NCBI GenBank assembly: GCA_020632925.1
Contig: JACKER010000010.1
Coordinates: 62,001-126,000, forward strand
Direction of reading: 5' to 3'
Length of the DNA stretch: 64,000 nucleotides
Origin: Alphaproteobacteria bacterium
Lineage (GTDB): Bacteria > Myxococcota_A > UBA796 > GCA-2862545
Part shown: positions 35,700 through 44,647 of the stretch, piece after piece
Position numbering within the stretch: the stretch's first letter is position 1
Layout: every line of letters starts with the position of its first letter
Translations under genes and position numbers: made by a program
The notes under the pieces: generated by a model
The model's input: the letters and a program-made list of their open reading frames with translations, nothing else
Database searches by the model: none
What the model was told of the DNA's origin: nothing

Positions 35700-35756
35700 G
35701 CACGAAATCGTCGTGCGGCAGGGCCCGCGGGTGTGCAGAACTGCTATACGTCCGGG
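35700..35756 (+). promoter_or_regulatory. Putative operator and -10 element upstream of the DUF4423-type regulator
   Basis: GCACGA-AATCG-TCGTGC at 35700-35716 is a 6-bp perfect inverted repeat with a five-base centre. A TATACG sequence at about 35744-35749, preceded by TGC, resembles an extended -10 and lies so close to the ATG at 35757 that the mRNA would be almost leaderless. The promoter was not confirmed by a clear -35. Confidence 0.35.
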
Positions 35757-36707
35757 ATGGACACCGAGCGCATCGCGAGGCGCTTCCTGGTCGCGTTGCG
35801 CGGTCACCGCTCGCAGGTGCAGTGGTCGCGACGTCTGGGCTATCGCAGCAACGTGGCCTACGCCTGGGAGAGTGGCCGACGTTTCCCCACCGCCGCCGAG
35901 ACCTTCCGGGCCATCGGGCGCGCCGGCCACGACCTCGCCGCCGAGCTCGAGCGGTTCTATGGTCGCGAGCCCCCCGTCCACGACCTCGCGGATCCACGGG
36001 AGGTGGCGCGGTTCCTCGACGATCTGCGCGGCGACGTGAGCATCACGGATCTGGCACGACGCGCGGACGTCTCGCGTTACCAGCTGACCCGCTGGCTGTC
36101 GGGCCAGACCCAACCGCGCCTCCCCGATTTCTTCGCGGTCGTGGAGGCCGCGTCGCTACGGCTGGTGGACCTGATCGCCTGCTTCGTCGACCCGACGTCG
36201 ATCGACGAGCTGGCGGACCTGTGGCGGCGCATCGAGGCCAGGCGCACCGGCGCCGCCCGGCTGCCGTGGACGCAGGGTGTGCTCCGGGTGCTGGAGCTCG
36301 GCGGCTATCGAGCGCTGCCGGCGCACGACGACGCCTGGGTCGCGAACGCGCTCGGTGTCCCGCCGGAGGTCGTGGCCACCTGCGTGAGCTTCCTCGCCGA
36401 CACCGGGCAGATCGTGCCCGATGGTGCCCGTTGGCGCCCCGAGCGGCTCGCGGTGGACACGCGCCTGCGTCCCGAGGTCGGGCGGCAGCTCAAGGCCCAC
36501 TGGACCGAGGTCGCGCGCGAGCGGATCCTCCAGGGGGATCCCGGGCAGTTCTCGTACAACGTGTTCAGCGTGAACCGCGCGGACCTCGAGCGGATCCGCG
36601 AGCTCCACCTCGCGTACTACCGGGCGCTGCGCGCCATCGTGTCCGAGTCGCGCGACGCGGAGATCGTGGCCGTCGCCAACGTCCAGCTCTTCGCCCTCGA
36701 GCGCTAG
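35757..36707 (+). CDS. TIGR02147/DUF4423-type HTH regulator
   Basis: The 316-residue protein has an N-terminal XRE-like segment (RRFLVALRGHRSQVQWSRRLGYRSNVAYAWESGRR) and a second helix-turn-helix (SITDLARRADVSRYQLTRWLSGQTQPRLPDFF). The C-terminal half has the pattern of the TIGR02147/DUF4423 family: ALGVPPEVVATCVSFLADTGQIVPDG, FSYNVFSVNRADLERIRELH. Such proteins are DNA-binding regulators common in Myxococcota and Fibrobacteres. Its stop TAG overlaps the stop of miaE on the other strand through a shared CTAG. Confidence 0.8.
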   Translation: MDTERIARRFLVALRGHRSQVQWSRRLGYRSNVAYAWESGRRFPTAAETFRAIGRAGHDLAAELERFYGREPPVHDLADPREVARFLDDLRGDVSITDLARRADVSRYQLTRWLSGQTQPRLPDFFAVVEAASLRLVDLIACFVDPTSIDELADLWRRIEARRTGAARLPWTQGVLRVLELGGYRALPAHDDAWVANALGVPPEVVATCVSFLADTGQIVPDGARWRPERLAVDTRLRPEVGRQLKAHWTEVARERILQGDPGQFSYNVFSVNRADLERIRELHLAYYRALRAIVSESRDAEIVAVANVQLFALER

Positions 36708-37285
36708 ATCCGTGAGTGCATCCGGGGCTCGCGCGGGAGCTCCCGCAAGACGGCGGCCTCGTGCTCCGCGAGCTCGGCGAGGCGGGCGAGGACGGGCTCG
36801 CGGCCCGCACGCTCGATGGCGAGATCCACGAAGGTCGCGTGGTGGCGGGCCTCGCTGGCGAGCAGGTCGCGGTGGAAGGCGGCCAGCTCGGGGTCGTCGA
36901 GCTCCTCGGAGAGCAGCCGCATCCGCTCGCAGCTGCGCGCCTCGATGAGCGAGCAGACGAGCAGCGTGTCGATGAGTCGGTGGGGCTCGGCGCTGCGCAC
37001 CGCGGCGTGCAGGCGCTTGGCATACGCCGAGGGCTCCTGCGGGCCGAAGCGCCATCCCCGCCGCTCCATCAGCGCGAGCACGAGCTCGAAGTGCGAGAGC
37101 TCCTCGCGGGCCAGCTCCGAGAGCACCGGCATCAGCGCCACGTCGTGCTGGTACCGGAAGATCAGGTTGATCGCGGTGGATGCCGCCTTCTTCTCGCAGT
37201 GGGCGTGGTCCAGCACGAGGTCGGGCAGGTGCGCGGAGACCCCGCGAACCCAGCCCGGTTCCGTCTCGGACGCCAGCCGCAGCAT
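36704..37285 (-). CDS. miaE: tRNA-(ms2io6A)-hydroxylase
   Basis: The 193-residue protein matches the di-iron MiaE fold: DHAHCEKKAASTAINLIFRY (ExxH-like), REELSHFELVLALMERRG, LIDTLLVCSLIEARSCERM and LLASEARHHATFVDLA. The Glu/His pairs would bind two irons for hydroxylation of 2-methylthio-N6-isopentenyl-A37 in tRNA. The ATG shares one base with the TGA of icmF, so translation is coupled to the mutase gene, a pairing with no evident metabolic link. Confidence 0.9.
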   Translation of the reverse strand: MLRLASETEPGWVRGVSAHLPDLVLDHAHCEKKAASTAINLIFRYQHDVALMPVLSELAREELSHFELVLALMERRGWRFGPQEPSAYAKRLHAAVRSAEPHRLIDTLLVCSLIEARSCERMRLLSEELDDPELAAFHRDLLASEARHHATFVDLAIERAGREPVLARLAELAEHEAAVLRELPREPRMHSRI

Positions 37286-40200
37286 CAGAGGTTCCGGCGG
37301 TACTCGCCGCCGACCTCGTACAGCGCGCGTGTGATCTGGCCGAGGGTGGCGACCCGCACGGTCTTCATCAGCTCACCGAACACGTTGCCCCCGTCGACCG
37401 CGACCTGCTGCAGCCGTCGCAGCGCCTCGGGCGCCTCCGCCGCGTGGCGAGCCTGGAACGTGCGCACCGACGCGATCTGGCCGTCCTTCTCCTCGGGCGT
37501 GGCGCGCCGCAGCTCGATGGGCGGCGGCTCCCAGTCGTCGGTGGTGGTCGACGGGTCGAGCCACGTGTTCACGCCGATGATCGGCAGCGTGCCGTCGTGC
37601 TTGAGCCGCTCGTAGTAGAGCGACTCGTCCTGGATCTTGGACCGCTGGTACTGCAGCTCCATCGCGCCCAGCACGCCGCCGCGGCGCGAGATCGCCTCGA
37701 ATTCCTCGAGCACGGCCTCCTCCACCACGTCCGTCAGCCACTCGACGAAGTGCGACCCCTGCAACGGGTTCTCGCACTTCATCATGCCGAACTCGCGGTT
37801 GAGGATGAGCTGGATGGCCATCGCGCGGCGCACCGACTCCTCGGTCGGTGTGGTGATGGCCTCGTCGTACGCGTTGGTGTGCAGGCTGTTGCAGTTGTCG
37901 GCGAGCGCCAGCAGCGCCTGCAGCGTGGTGCGGATGTCGTTGAACTGGATCTCGCGGGCGTGCAGCGACCGACCGGAGGTCTGGATGTGGTACTTCAGCA
38001 TCTGGCTGCGGGGGCCGGCACCGTACCGGTCGCGCATCGCGATGGCCCAGATACGGCGAGCGACGCGACCGATGACCGTGTACTCCGGATCGAGTCCGTT
38101 GCTGAAGAAGAACGAGAGGTTCGGGGCGAAGGCGTCCACGTCCATGCCGCGTGCGCGGTACGCCTCGACGAAGGTGAAGCCGTTCGCGAGCGTGAACGCG
38201 AGCTGGCTGATGGGGTTCGCGCCGGCCTCGGCGATGTGGTACCCCGAGATGCTCACCGAGTAGAAGTTGCGGACCTGGTGGTCGATGAACCACTGCTGGA
38301 TGTCACCCATCATCCGCAGCGCGAAGGGCGTGCTGAAGATGCAGGTGTTCTGGGCCTGGTCCTCCTTGAGGATGTCGGCCTGGACCGTCCCTCGGACCAC
38401 GGACACCGTCTTCGCCTCGATGGCCGCACGCTCCTCGTCGGTCGGCTGCCGCCCCTGATCCGACACGAACTTCTCGACCTGCTGATCGATGGCGGTGTTG
38501 AAGAACATCGCGAGCAGGATGGGCGCGGGGCCGTTGATGGTCATCGACACCGACGTGCTCGGCGCGCACAGGTCGAACCCACCGTAGAGGATCTTCATGT
38601 CCTCGAGGTGGGGCACGCTCACGCCGCTCTCGCCGATCTTGCCGTAGATGTCGGGCCGCTCGTGCGGGTCCTCGCCATAGAGCGTGACCGAGTCGAACGC
38701 GGTGGACAGCCGATGGGCGTCCTCGTTCTGGCAGAGGAAGTGGAAGCGGGTGTTCGTCTTCGCGGGACCACCCTCCCCCGCGAACATGCGCTTGGGCTCC
38801 TCGCCCAGCCGCTTGAGCGGGAAGACGCCGGCGGTGTACGGGAACTCGCCGGGCACGCCCTCCTTGCCCATGAAGCGTACGACCTCCGCGGGCTCGGTGG
38901 TGGCGGGCAGCACGACGCGCGGGATGGTCGTCCGCGACAGGCTCTCGCTCACCAGCGGCTGGCGGATGTCCTTGCCGCGCACCTGGTAGACGAGCTCCTG
39001 CTGCCGGTACGCGCGCTGCTTGTCCTCCCAGGAGGCCAGGTACGCCGCGATCTCGGGGTCGACGGCGCGGTCCGCTTCCGCCAGTCGACTCGCGATCACG
39101 TCCTCGGCGGGCGTGCCACGAACCTCGGCCAGCACGGCCTTCAACGAGGCCTGGCGGCGGGCGGCGTCGGCCTGGCGCTCGATCGAGGCGTGGTGGCCGC
39201 GCACGGCGGACGCGATCTCCGCGAGGTACCGCTCGTGGTCGGGCGGGATGAGCGCGCGGCTGCCGGGCGAGCGACGCTCGGGCGGCGTGGGCAGGCGGCT
39301 CGTGAACGAGGTCCCCGCCTTCGCGTTCAGGCGGTCGATCATCGCGAGGTAGAGCGCGGTCACGCCGGGGTCTGCGAAGCGCGAGGCGACCGTGCCGAAC
39401 ACGGGCAGCGCGTCGTCGGGCGCGTCGAACATCTCGCGGTTGCGGCGCACCTGCTTGCGCACGTCGCGGAACGCGTCGTCGGCACCCCGCTTCTCGAACT
39501 TGTTGATGGCGACGAGCTCGGCGTAGTCCAGCATGTCGATCTTCTCGAGCTGGCTGGCCGCCCCGAACTCGGGCGTCATCACGTACATCGGGACGTCGCA
39601 GAACTCGACGATGTCGGCGTCGCCCTGCCCGATCCCGCTGGTCTCCAGGAACACGAGATCGAAGCCCACCGCGCGGCAGAGCAGGAGCGCGTCGCGGATG
39701 GCCCCCGACAGCTCGCCCTTCTGCGAGCGGGTCGCGAGCGAGCGCATGAACACCCGGTCGGGCTGCAGCGCGTTCATGCGGATGCGGTCGCCGAGCAGGG
39801 CGCCGCCGGTGCGCTTGCGGGTCGGGTCGACGGAGAGCACGGCCACCTTGCGCTCGGGGCCACCGTCGTAGAGGAAGCGGCGGAGCAGCTCGTCGGTCAG
39901 CGAGCTCTTGCCGGCACCACCCGTCCCCGTGATGCCGACGACGGGCACGGGCTTGGCGAGGGCCTGCAGCGCCGCGCGCTCGGCGTCCGTGAAGTGCTGG
40001 CCACGGGCGTCGACGTCGGCCTCGGCGCGCGTGATCAGGCGGGCGAGCGCGTTCCAGTCGCCCTTCCCGAGGTCCTCGACCGAGGCGGGAGCCGCCTCCA
40101 TCGGGTCGAAGTCGGCGCGGGAGACGAGGTCGTCGATCATGCCGAGCAGGCCGAGCTTGCGACCGTCCTCGGGGCTGTAGATCCGGTCCGCCGCCCCCTC

Positions 40201-40545
40201 GGCCTCGAGCAGCCGGATCTCCTCCGGCACGATGACGCCGCCGCCGCCGCCGAACACCCTCACGTGCGACGCGCCGCGGTCGTTCAGGAGCTGGCGGACG
40301 TAACGGAAGTACTCGACGTGCCCGCCCTGGTAGGACGACAGCGCGATGGCCTGCGCGTCCTCCTGGATGGCCGCGACCACGACCTCGAGCGCGCCGCGGT
40401 TGTGGCCGAGGTGGATGACCTCGCAGCCCGCCGACTGCAGCAGGCGCCGCATGACGTTGATCGAGGCGTCGTGCCCGTCGAACAACGACGCCGCGGTGAC
40501 GACGCGGATCGGGTGCTTCGCGGCGTACCGCTGCTGCTCGGCCAT
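37285..40545 (-). CDS. icmF: Fused B12-dependent acyl-CoA mutase with G-protein chaperone (IcmF type)
   Basis: The 1086-residue protein fuses three parts: a B12-binding domain (DGHDASINVMRRLLQSAGC with the His that replaces the lower cobalt ligand, then VFGGGGGVIVPEE); a MeaB-like GTPase (GTGGAGKSS, NKFEKRGADDA); and the acyl-CoA mutase TIM barrel (FPYTAGVFPLKR, TSVSMTINGPAP, ANGFTFVEAYRARG). This order is that of isobutyryl-CoA mutase fused, which interconverts isobutyryl- and n-butyryl-CoA; pivalyl-CoA mutase is a close relative and was not excluded. The start at 40545 follows AGGAGG. The frame is open upstream, but that part lacks similarity. It is the first gene of a pair with miaE. Confidence 0.93.
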   Translation of the reverse strand: MAEQQRYAAKHPIRVVTAASLFDGHDASINVMRRLLQSAGCEVIHLGHNRGALEVVVAAIQEDAQAIALSSYQGGHVEYFRYVRQLLNDRGASHVRVFGGGGGVIVPEEIRLLEAEGAADRIYSPEDGRKLGLLGMIDDLVSRADFDPMEAAPASVEDLGKGDWNALARLITRAEADVDARGQHFTDAERAALQALAKPVPVVGITGTGGAGKSSLTDELLRRFLYDGGPERKVAVLSVDPTRKRTGGALLGDRIRMNALQPDRVFMRSLATRSQKGELSGAIRDALLLCRAVGFDLVFLETSGIGQGDADIVEFCDVPMYVMTPEFGAASQLEKIDMLDYAELVAINKFEKRGADDAFRDVRKQVRRNREMFDAPDDALPVFGTVASRFADPGVTALYLAMIDRLNAKAGTSFTSRLPTPPERRSPGSRALIPPDHERYLAEIASAVRGHHASIERQADAARRQASLKAVLAEVRGTPAEDVIASRLAEADRAVDPEIAAYLASWEDKQRAYRQQELVYQVRGKDIRQPLVSESLSRTTIPRVVLPATTEPAEVVRFMGKEGVPGEFPYTAGVFPLKRLGEEPKRMFAGEGGPAKTNTRFHFLCQNEDAHRLSTAFDSVTLYGEDPHERPDIYGKIGESGVSVPHLEDMKILYGGFDLCAPSTSVSMTINGPAPILLAMFFNTAIDQQVEKFVSDQGRQPTDEERAAIEAKTVSVVRGTVQADILKEDQAQNTCIFSTPFALRMMGDIQQWFIDHQVRNFYSVSISGYHIAEAGANPISQLAFTLANGFTFVEAYRARGMDVDAFAPNLSFFFSNGLDPEYTVIGRVARRIWAIAMRDRYGAGPRSQMLKYHIQTSGRSLHAREIQFNDIRTTLQALLALADNCNSLHTNAYDEAITTPTEESVRRAMAIQLILNREFGMMKCENPLQGSHFVEWLTDVVEEAVLEEFEAISRRGGVLGAMELQYQRSKIQDESLYYERLKHDGTLPIIGVNTWLDPSTTTDDWEPPPIELRRATPEEKDGQIASVRTFQARHAAEAPEALRRLQQVAVDGGNVFGELMKTVRVATLGQITRALYEVGGEYRRNL

Positions 40546-40587
40546 GGGTCCTCCTGGGCCGGGCAACGTATCCCCTCGCGCGCCGCT

Positions 40588-40615
40588 CGACCGTGAACAT
40601 CGGGACCCACGGTCG
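40588..40615. promoter_or_regulatory. 8-bp inverted repeat in the icmF divergent promoter region
   Basis: CGACCGTG at 40588-40595 and CACGGTCG at 40608-40615 are exact reverse complements separated by 12 bases. The site lies between the divergent icmF (start 40545) and the TonB-plug fragment (start 40639) and may be an operator or, read as RNA, a small hairpin in the leader of the latter. Confidence 0.4.
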
Positions 40616-40638
40616 CACCCACGCACCAGGAGGTCCAC

Positions 40639-41025
40639 GTGTTCCCCATCGCCCTGCTCCCCAGCCTCTCCGCCGCGGAAGAGCCCGCCCCTCCGCCGCC
40701 CGAGCGCACCTACCTGCGCGAGGCACCCCAGGCGTACTCGTACATGCTCCACCCCAGGCCCGACCCGCTCCACGTCCTGCCGCTCGGCCGGGACCCCGGG
40801 CAGTGGGTGGTGCTGGCGGCGGGCGTCCAGCGGTGTGGCAGCGGCTTCTGCATCGCCGGCGGCGCCACCAACGAGAACACCTGGCTGCTCGACGGCCTGA
40901 ACCTCACGGACCCCGTCACCGGCGGGCAGCGTCCGGAGCGCGCGGGGCCAGCTCCGCGCAGGCCGTCCGAGGGTCGTGGCATCGACCCCCGTCCCAACGC
41001 GGTCGTCGGTCTCCCCCCGCGCTGA
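40639..41025 (+). CDS. Secreted TonB-receptor plug-like fragment
   Basis: The 128-residue protein begins at a GTG after AGGAGG, giving MFPIALLPSLSAA-EE, a short uncharged signal. Its middle, GVQRCGSGFCIAGGATNENTWL followed by LDGLNLTDPVTGG, is the signature of the plug domain of TonB-dependent or CarboxypepD-reg-like receptors, with a Cys pair (CGSGFC). The beta-barrel of about 600 residues that should follow is absent; after GGQRPERAG the sequence becomes basic and proline-rich and stops. It is either a truncated receptor remnant or a free-standing plug. Confidence 0.65.
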   Translation: MFPIALLPSLSAAEEPAPPPPERTYLREAPQAYSYMLHPRPDPLHVLPLGRDPGQWVVLAAGVQRCGSGFCIAGGATNENTWLLDGLNLTDPVTGGQRPERAGPAPRRPSEGRGIDPRPNAVVGLPPR

Positions 41026-41031
41026 GGGCGC

Positions 41032-43998
41032 TCACGGCTCGCAAGGCGCCTCCCAGCGCGGGCCGACGAGCAGGCCGGCCTGGTCGCCGCCGTGCGCTTC
41101 GATCCAGCCGTGGGCGTCGATCGCGAGCCCGTTCGCCAGCTCTTGGATCCCGTCGCAGCGCGGCCGGAACGCGTCGATGACGCCCCAGCAGTCGACGTGG
41201 CCACGAGTGTCCCGGGCACAGCGCCCTCCGACCTCGACATACCCGCCACGGGTCGTGTGCCGTCCCTCGAGCGCGGGCCCGTCGGTCGTCTGCCCCACAC
41301 AGCTCACCGATCCGTCCTGGTGGAGGGCGCAGCAGGCCTTCGGCGAGAGCGCCACCTGGGTCCAGCCGGTGGTGCCTTCGGTGCCGCACGTCGGATCCGA
41401 CACCTCCAGAGCGCCCCAGCACCGCACCCGGCCCTCGTCGTCGAGGGCGCATCCGCCTCTGCGCTCGACATCGAGCCCGTGCCACCGTCCCACGGTCGGC
41501 GTGTCCGCCGAGCCTGCTTCCCCCTGACAGGTCAGGGCACCGTCAGCGTCGATGCCGCACACGAGATCCCAGCCGACCGAGATCTCCGCGAGACGCCCCT
41601 CCGGAGCCGACACGCTGCGTGCACCCCAGCAGGTGGCCTGTCCGCCGACGAGGGCGCACGCGGTGTTGCTCCCCACGCTCACGGCGTCCACGCCCTGCAA
41701 CGCCGGCGCCTCTCCCCCGATGGGACGGCCCCCACAGACCAGCTCGCGCGCCTCGCCGGTGACCGCACACCACGACCAGCTGGAGCCCACGTCGAGGCCC
41801 TGGAGGGTTTGCCGGAGCGTCGGGCCGTTCGTGAAGTCCATCGAGGTGCCGCTGCACGACAGCCCGCCCTGCTCGCCGAGCCCACAGACGCCGAACCGGC
41901 TGCCGCTCAGCTTCCCGAAGTGCCCGGGGAGCCGATCGCCTGGTCCACCCCAGCACCGCGTGGTCCCGTCGGCTCGCAGACCACATCCATCCGGCCCCAC
42001 CACCACGACGTCGACGAACCCATCGTCGTCGGGCGGTCGGAGCCCTGGCCGTCCCCAACACACGAGCGTGCCGTCCGCTCGAACCGCACACGCTCTGGTC
42101 GCAATGTCCAGCGGATCGGAGGCGCGCCGAACCACCGGCGCCACCGAGACCCGGATGAACGAGCCCTCCGGCCGCAGATCCTCGAGCGAGCGATCGTTGC
42201 CCCAGCAGGTCAGCTCCCCGCTCGTTGCGACGGCACAGGCCGCCCGATCGGAGACCGACACGTCGACCCAGGTCCCGTTCGCTGGCGCATCGGAAACGAG
42301 ATGATCCCGGTCGTACCCCCAACAGGCGAGCAGGCCGCGCCGGTCGACGGCGCACCCCGTGGCCTCGGACAGGGCGACCTCCCGATACGGAGCACCCCTC
42401 CGCGGCGCAGCTTCGATCCGGTCGGAGCGGACCATGCCCTGCACCCGCGGCTCGAAGAAGTCGTCCTCGCCCCAACAGTCGAGCCCGCCGCGACCACGGG
42501 CTGCACAGGCCCAGTCCGGAGCGCCGACCCTCGCGACCAGGTATCCCCGACCTCGAGGCGTGCCCGTCACCGCCGAGCGCCGTTCGGTCTGAACGAGACC
42601 CCAACCGCGCACCCGACCCGACGTTCGCTCCACACCCACCATGACGGACTCGTCCAGATCGAGGTCGGCCCACTGGACGGTGCACACGGGGTCCACGCCA
42701 TCCCCGTCGCCGTCCCACCCGTCGCCGCACAGGTCGATGGGCGGTGGATGGAGGTCGACCGGCGTCGGTGGCGTGACGGGTCCAGCGGGTCCGCGCGACG
42801 CCTCGAGCGCCTGCTGGATGCGCCGGACGAAAGGTCCCTCCTGACCTTCCAGCGCCGCGATCAGCGCGTCCTCGACGGGGCCGGGCAGGGCTACGGGCAG
42901 TCGTCGGGCGAGGTACTCGATCAGCGCTGGGTGGCGCGTGACGAGGACCCCGATCGCGACCGACTCCCAGCCCTCGCGCGTCGCATCGAAGCCAACGAGG
43001 CCGATGGCCGCGGCGGTGAGCTCGTCGGGGGCGGGCCCGGGCGGGATCTCGGCCATCGCGTCGAGAACGGTGACGAGATCCTGCGGGGCCACCGACGTCT
43101 GCGCCAGCAGCCCGTCGAGCACCCGGGTGAGCCGCACACCGTCCTCGGGTCCGCCCAGCGCCGAGACGACGTCGACCGCGAAGGGCATCAGCGTCCGCCA
43201 CCCCGACCCCGCGGCCTCCTCCCGACCGTCGAGCACGCCCCTGGCACGGGCCAGCAGCGCCTCGTCGAGCGCCTCGCTCCACCCGTCACGGTGCATGGGA
43301 GGCCGGTGGTCACGCGCACCGGGGCGCGGGTAGCGGAAGCGGAACACCGGGACGAGCGCGGCCCTGGTCTGCGGCTGCGCATCCCACAGCTCGAGCGCGG
43401 CGTCGGCGGCGTCTCGACACGGACACGATGCGAGCGCCTCCACGAGCGACCTCGAGCCAGACGAAGAACGGAGGAGGGAGGCCACCAGCGGGACGTCCTC
43501 GGGCAACGCGGCGGAGCGCCCCGACCACTCCCGCTCGGTCGGGCGGCCCACCAGCCAGGCCGAGAGCGTGGACTCCGACGCCTCCACCACCTCGACCACC
43601 GCTGTGGCCGCGAGTGGCGTCGGGCTGCCGCGCCAGCGCACGTCCACCGTCCAGGGCCCCGGGTGGTCGATGTAGGCGTAGTCCGCCAGGTCGATCGAGA
43701 CGCTGGCCGAACCGTGCGGTTCGACGCGACGCCGGTTCCGCCGCACCATCGGGGGATCCCCCCACGTCACCGGATCCCGGGCGACCCGGCCCCCCTCGTC
43801 GATGGCGGTGACGACGAGCTGCGGGTCGCGGATCCCCGCGACGAGCCCGAACCCCACGTCATAGGGCTGCTCGTCCGCAGAGAACACGAGCTCGAGCCCG
43901 ATGCGGGTTCCGAGGGCCACCGGCGGTGGCGTGATCACGTCGAGGGAAGCGCCCGGGATGGGTTGGGCGTGTGCTGCGGCGAGCAGGAGGGGGAGCAT
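41032..43998 (-). CDS. Large secreted RCC1-like repeat protein
   Basis: The 988-residue protein starts MLPLLLAAAHA-Q, a short uncharged signal. Residues up to about 400 are a helical domain with paired repeats (ALVPVFRFRYP, LLARARGVLDG, LIEYLARRLPVALPG). A region with DGWDGDGDGVDPVC, a Ca-binding-type loop, follows. From about 440 to the end there are around ten units of the kind CAVDRRGLLACWG, CAVATSGELTCWG and CAVRADGTLVCWG, that is RCC1-type blades with a Cys pair in each, as in myxobacterial surface proteins. Extracellular binding is inferred; no catalytic residues are visible. Confidence 0.83.
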   Translation of the reverse strand: MLPLLLAAAHAQPIPGASLDVITPPPVALGTRIGLELVFSADEQPYDVGFGLVAGIRDPQLVVTAIDEGGRVARDPVTWGDPPMVRRNRRRVEPHGSASVSIDLADYAYIDHPGPWTVDVRWRGSPTPLAATAVVEVVEASESTLSAWLVGRPTEREWSGRSAALPEDVPLVASLLRSSSGSRSLVEALASCPCRDAADAALELWDAQPQTRAALVPVFRFRYPRPGARDHRPPMHRDGWSEALDEALLARARGVLDGREEAAGSGWRTLMPFAVDVVSALGGPEDGVRLTRVLDGLLAQTSVAPQDLVTVLDAMAEIPPGPAPDELTAAAIGLVGFDATREGWESVAIGVLVTRHPALIEYLARRLPVALPGPVEDALIAALEGQEGPFVRRIQQALEASRGPAGPVTPPTPVDLHPPPIDLCGDGWDGDGDGVDPVCTVQWADLDLDESVMVGVERTSGRVRGWGLVQTERRSAVTGTPRGRGYLVARVGAPDWACAARGRGGLDCWGEDDFFEPRVQGMVRSDRIEAAPRRGAPYREVALSEATGCAVDRRGLLACWGYDRDHLVSDAPANGTWVDVSVSDRAACAVATSGELTCWGNDRSLEDLRPEGSFIRVSVAPVVRRASDPLDIATRACAVRADGTLVCWGRPGLRPPDDDGFVDVVVVGPDGCGLRADGTTRCWGGPGDRLPGHFGKLSGSRFGVCGLGEQGGLSCSGTSMDFTNGPTLRQTLQGLDVGSSWSWCAVTGEARELVCGGRPIGGEAPALQGVDAVSVGSNTACALVGGQATCWGARSVSAPEGRLAEISVGWDLVCGIDADGALTCQGEAGSADTPTVGRWHGLDVERRGGCALDDEGRVRCWGALEVSDPTCGTEGTTGWTQVALSPKACCALHQDGSVSCVGQTTDGPALEGRHTTRGGYVEVGGRCARDTRGHVDCWGVIDAFRPRCDGIQELANGLAIDAHGWIEAHGGDQAGLLVGPRWEAPCEP

Positions 43999-44029
43999 GT
44001 CCCCAAGGTACGTGACGAGGCGGCCATGT

Positions 44030-44647
44030 TCACGTGGTCGTTCGTCTCTTCGCGTGCCGCTCGGCGACCGAGGCCGAGACCACCCCGCCGAGCTCGATCG
44101 GAACGTCGTCGGGGCTCCCGAACGCCACCTTGATGGCGTCGAACTGGTTGGACAGCTCGCGCAGCTCGCGCTGGGTGCACCCGGTCAGCCAGTGGTGGAC
44201 CCGACCGTTCACCACCAGGGCCAGCAGGTTCTGCTCGAAGCGCAGGTCACAACTGGTGAGTGGCGCCTCGATCTGCGGGCGACCCTTGCGATGGACCGAC
44301 ACCGTGCCACGAGCGACGGTGAGGGTGAGCTGGGACGGCGCGAGCCACCGCCAGGCCGTGCGCTCGGCGAGGATCAGCGTCGGCAGCGCCATGAGCATCA
44401 CGCCCAGCCAGGCCTGCCCGTCGTGCCTGCCGAAGCCCCAGGCACCGTCCACGTCCCAGGAGAACAGCACGACGGCAGCGCCCGCCACCAGCAACCCGAG
44501 GCCGAGCAACGAGGCGCTGGCGGGGAGCGGCTCTCGGAGGTGGCGGCGCTGCGTGTCCGTCAACAGCCCGGTCAGGGCGTCGTGCAGGAAGCCCGGCGCT
44601 TCGTGGAACGAGGCCCGGAGCCCGTCGGGTCGACGCTCGACGTACAT
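44030..44647 (-). CDS. Membrane protein of unknown function (two helices, cytoplasmic tail)
   Basis: The 205-residue protein has two membrane helices (ASLLGLGLLVAGAAVVLFSW and QAWLGVMLMALPTLILAE). A soluble C-terminal domain with alternating strands follows (QLTLTVARGTVSVHRKG, CDLRFEQNLLALVVNGRVHHWL), resembling a PH-like or DUF domain. The ATG overlaps the stop of the upstream membrane-protein gene by one base. No family is assigned. Confidence 0.65.
   Translation of the reverse strand: MYVERRPDGLRASFHEAPGFLHDALTGLLTDTQRRHLREPLPASASLLGLGLLVAGAAVVLFSWDVDGAWGFGRHDGQAWLGVMLMALPTLILAERTAWRWLAPSQLTLTVARGTVSVHRKGRPQIEAPLTSCDLRFEQNLLALVVNGRVHHWLTGCTQRELRELSNQFDAIKVAFGSPDDVPIELGGVVSASVAERHAKRRTTT

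Noticed and set aside
37180..40596. An 1138-codon plus-strand frame opposite icmF.
   Set aside because: icmF motifs are intact on the minus strand; the opposing frame lacks a ribosome site and any family pattern.
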